From NCBI RefSeq assembly GCF_000463075.2, contig NZ_AVAQ01000050.1, positions 62,001 through 126,000 of the forward strand: a stretch of 64,000 nt of DNA, written 5' to 3'. This document shows, piece by piece, positions 64,000 to 64,000 of this stretch. The stretch is from Lactiplantibacillus plantarum EGD-AQ4. Lineage in GTDB: Bacteria > Bacillota > Bacilli > Lactobacillales > Lactobacillaceae. The translations under genes were made by a program, and so were the position numbers. The stretch's first letter is position 1. Every line of letters begins with the position of its first letter. Under the pieces are notes generated by a model that was given only the letters and a program-made list of their open reading frames with translations, did not search any database and was not told the origin of the DNA.

Positions 64000-64000
64000 A

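Overview
The window looks like chromosomal DNA of a lactobacillus of the Lactiplantibacillus plantarum group. The evidence is gene content typical of that group: an lpdB-lpdD pair without lpdC, a WxL surface protein, two LysM cell-wall proteins with Ser/Ala/Thr-rich linkers, tandem TagF-type wall teichoic acid polymerases, a type II NADH dehydrogenase, acetate kinase and an Nramp Mn transporter. Start codons include many GTG and TTG with strong GGAGG sites. No tRNA, rRNA, phage, IS or CRISPR was recognised.

Layout. 1-2.2 kb: two GNAT acetyltransferases, an ASCH-domain protein and a decayed, internally repetitive non-coding stretch. 2.3-6.8 kb: a complete polyamine uptake operon (XRE-cupin regulator, then potA, potB, potC, potD) with overlapping junctions. 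6.9-9.9 kb: small membrane and secreted proteins of unknown role. 9.9-14.2 kb: ndh, a MarR regulator, an ElaA-like acetyltransferase, ackA and a small membrane protein. 15.3-19.7 kb: a tightly coupled four-gene operon (nuclease-helicase fusion, a second PD-(D/E)XK protein, an sce7725/T4-beta-like protein and a GcvH-like protein). 20-23.4 kb: two paralogous LysM proteins whose promoters share one architecture. 23.4-35 kb: CPBP protease, ABC exporter, WxL lectin-like protein, tag, a giant MMPL transporter and its likely TetR regulator. 35-39 kb: small alarmone synthetase, FAD-linked oxidase and an LCP ligase. 40-45.4 kb: an accessory patch with an orphan RelB/DinJ antitoxin and an AT-rich AAA ATPase-subtilisin pair of the IetAS type. 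45.5-48 kb: a cellobiose-type PTS permease and an RpiR regulator. 48.4-52.1 kb: a two-component system and a small-protein cluster. 52-57 kb: mntH, TetR and Rrf2 regulators, and lpdB-lpdD. 57-64 kb: an L,D-transpeptidase and two teichoic acid polymerases, the last cut by the window edge.

The most unusual structure is a family of large intergenic repeats. Three 0.8-1.0 kb copies (14.2-15.1, 20.9-21.9 and 39.1-39.9 kb) and two remnants (40.9 and 55.15 kb) share two conserved, strongly palindromic end modules around a divergent core. They carry no conserved reading frame. One copy is bracketed by a perfect 16-bp direct repeat, as a target-site duplication would be. The best candidates for functional systems are the IetAS-type pair (known class, probable defence) and the 15.3-19.7 kb operon (not a system I can name).

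Functional calls rest on motifs read by eye in the translations; no database search was possible.
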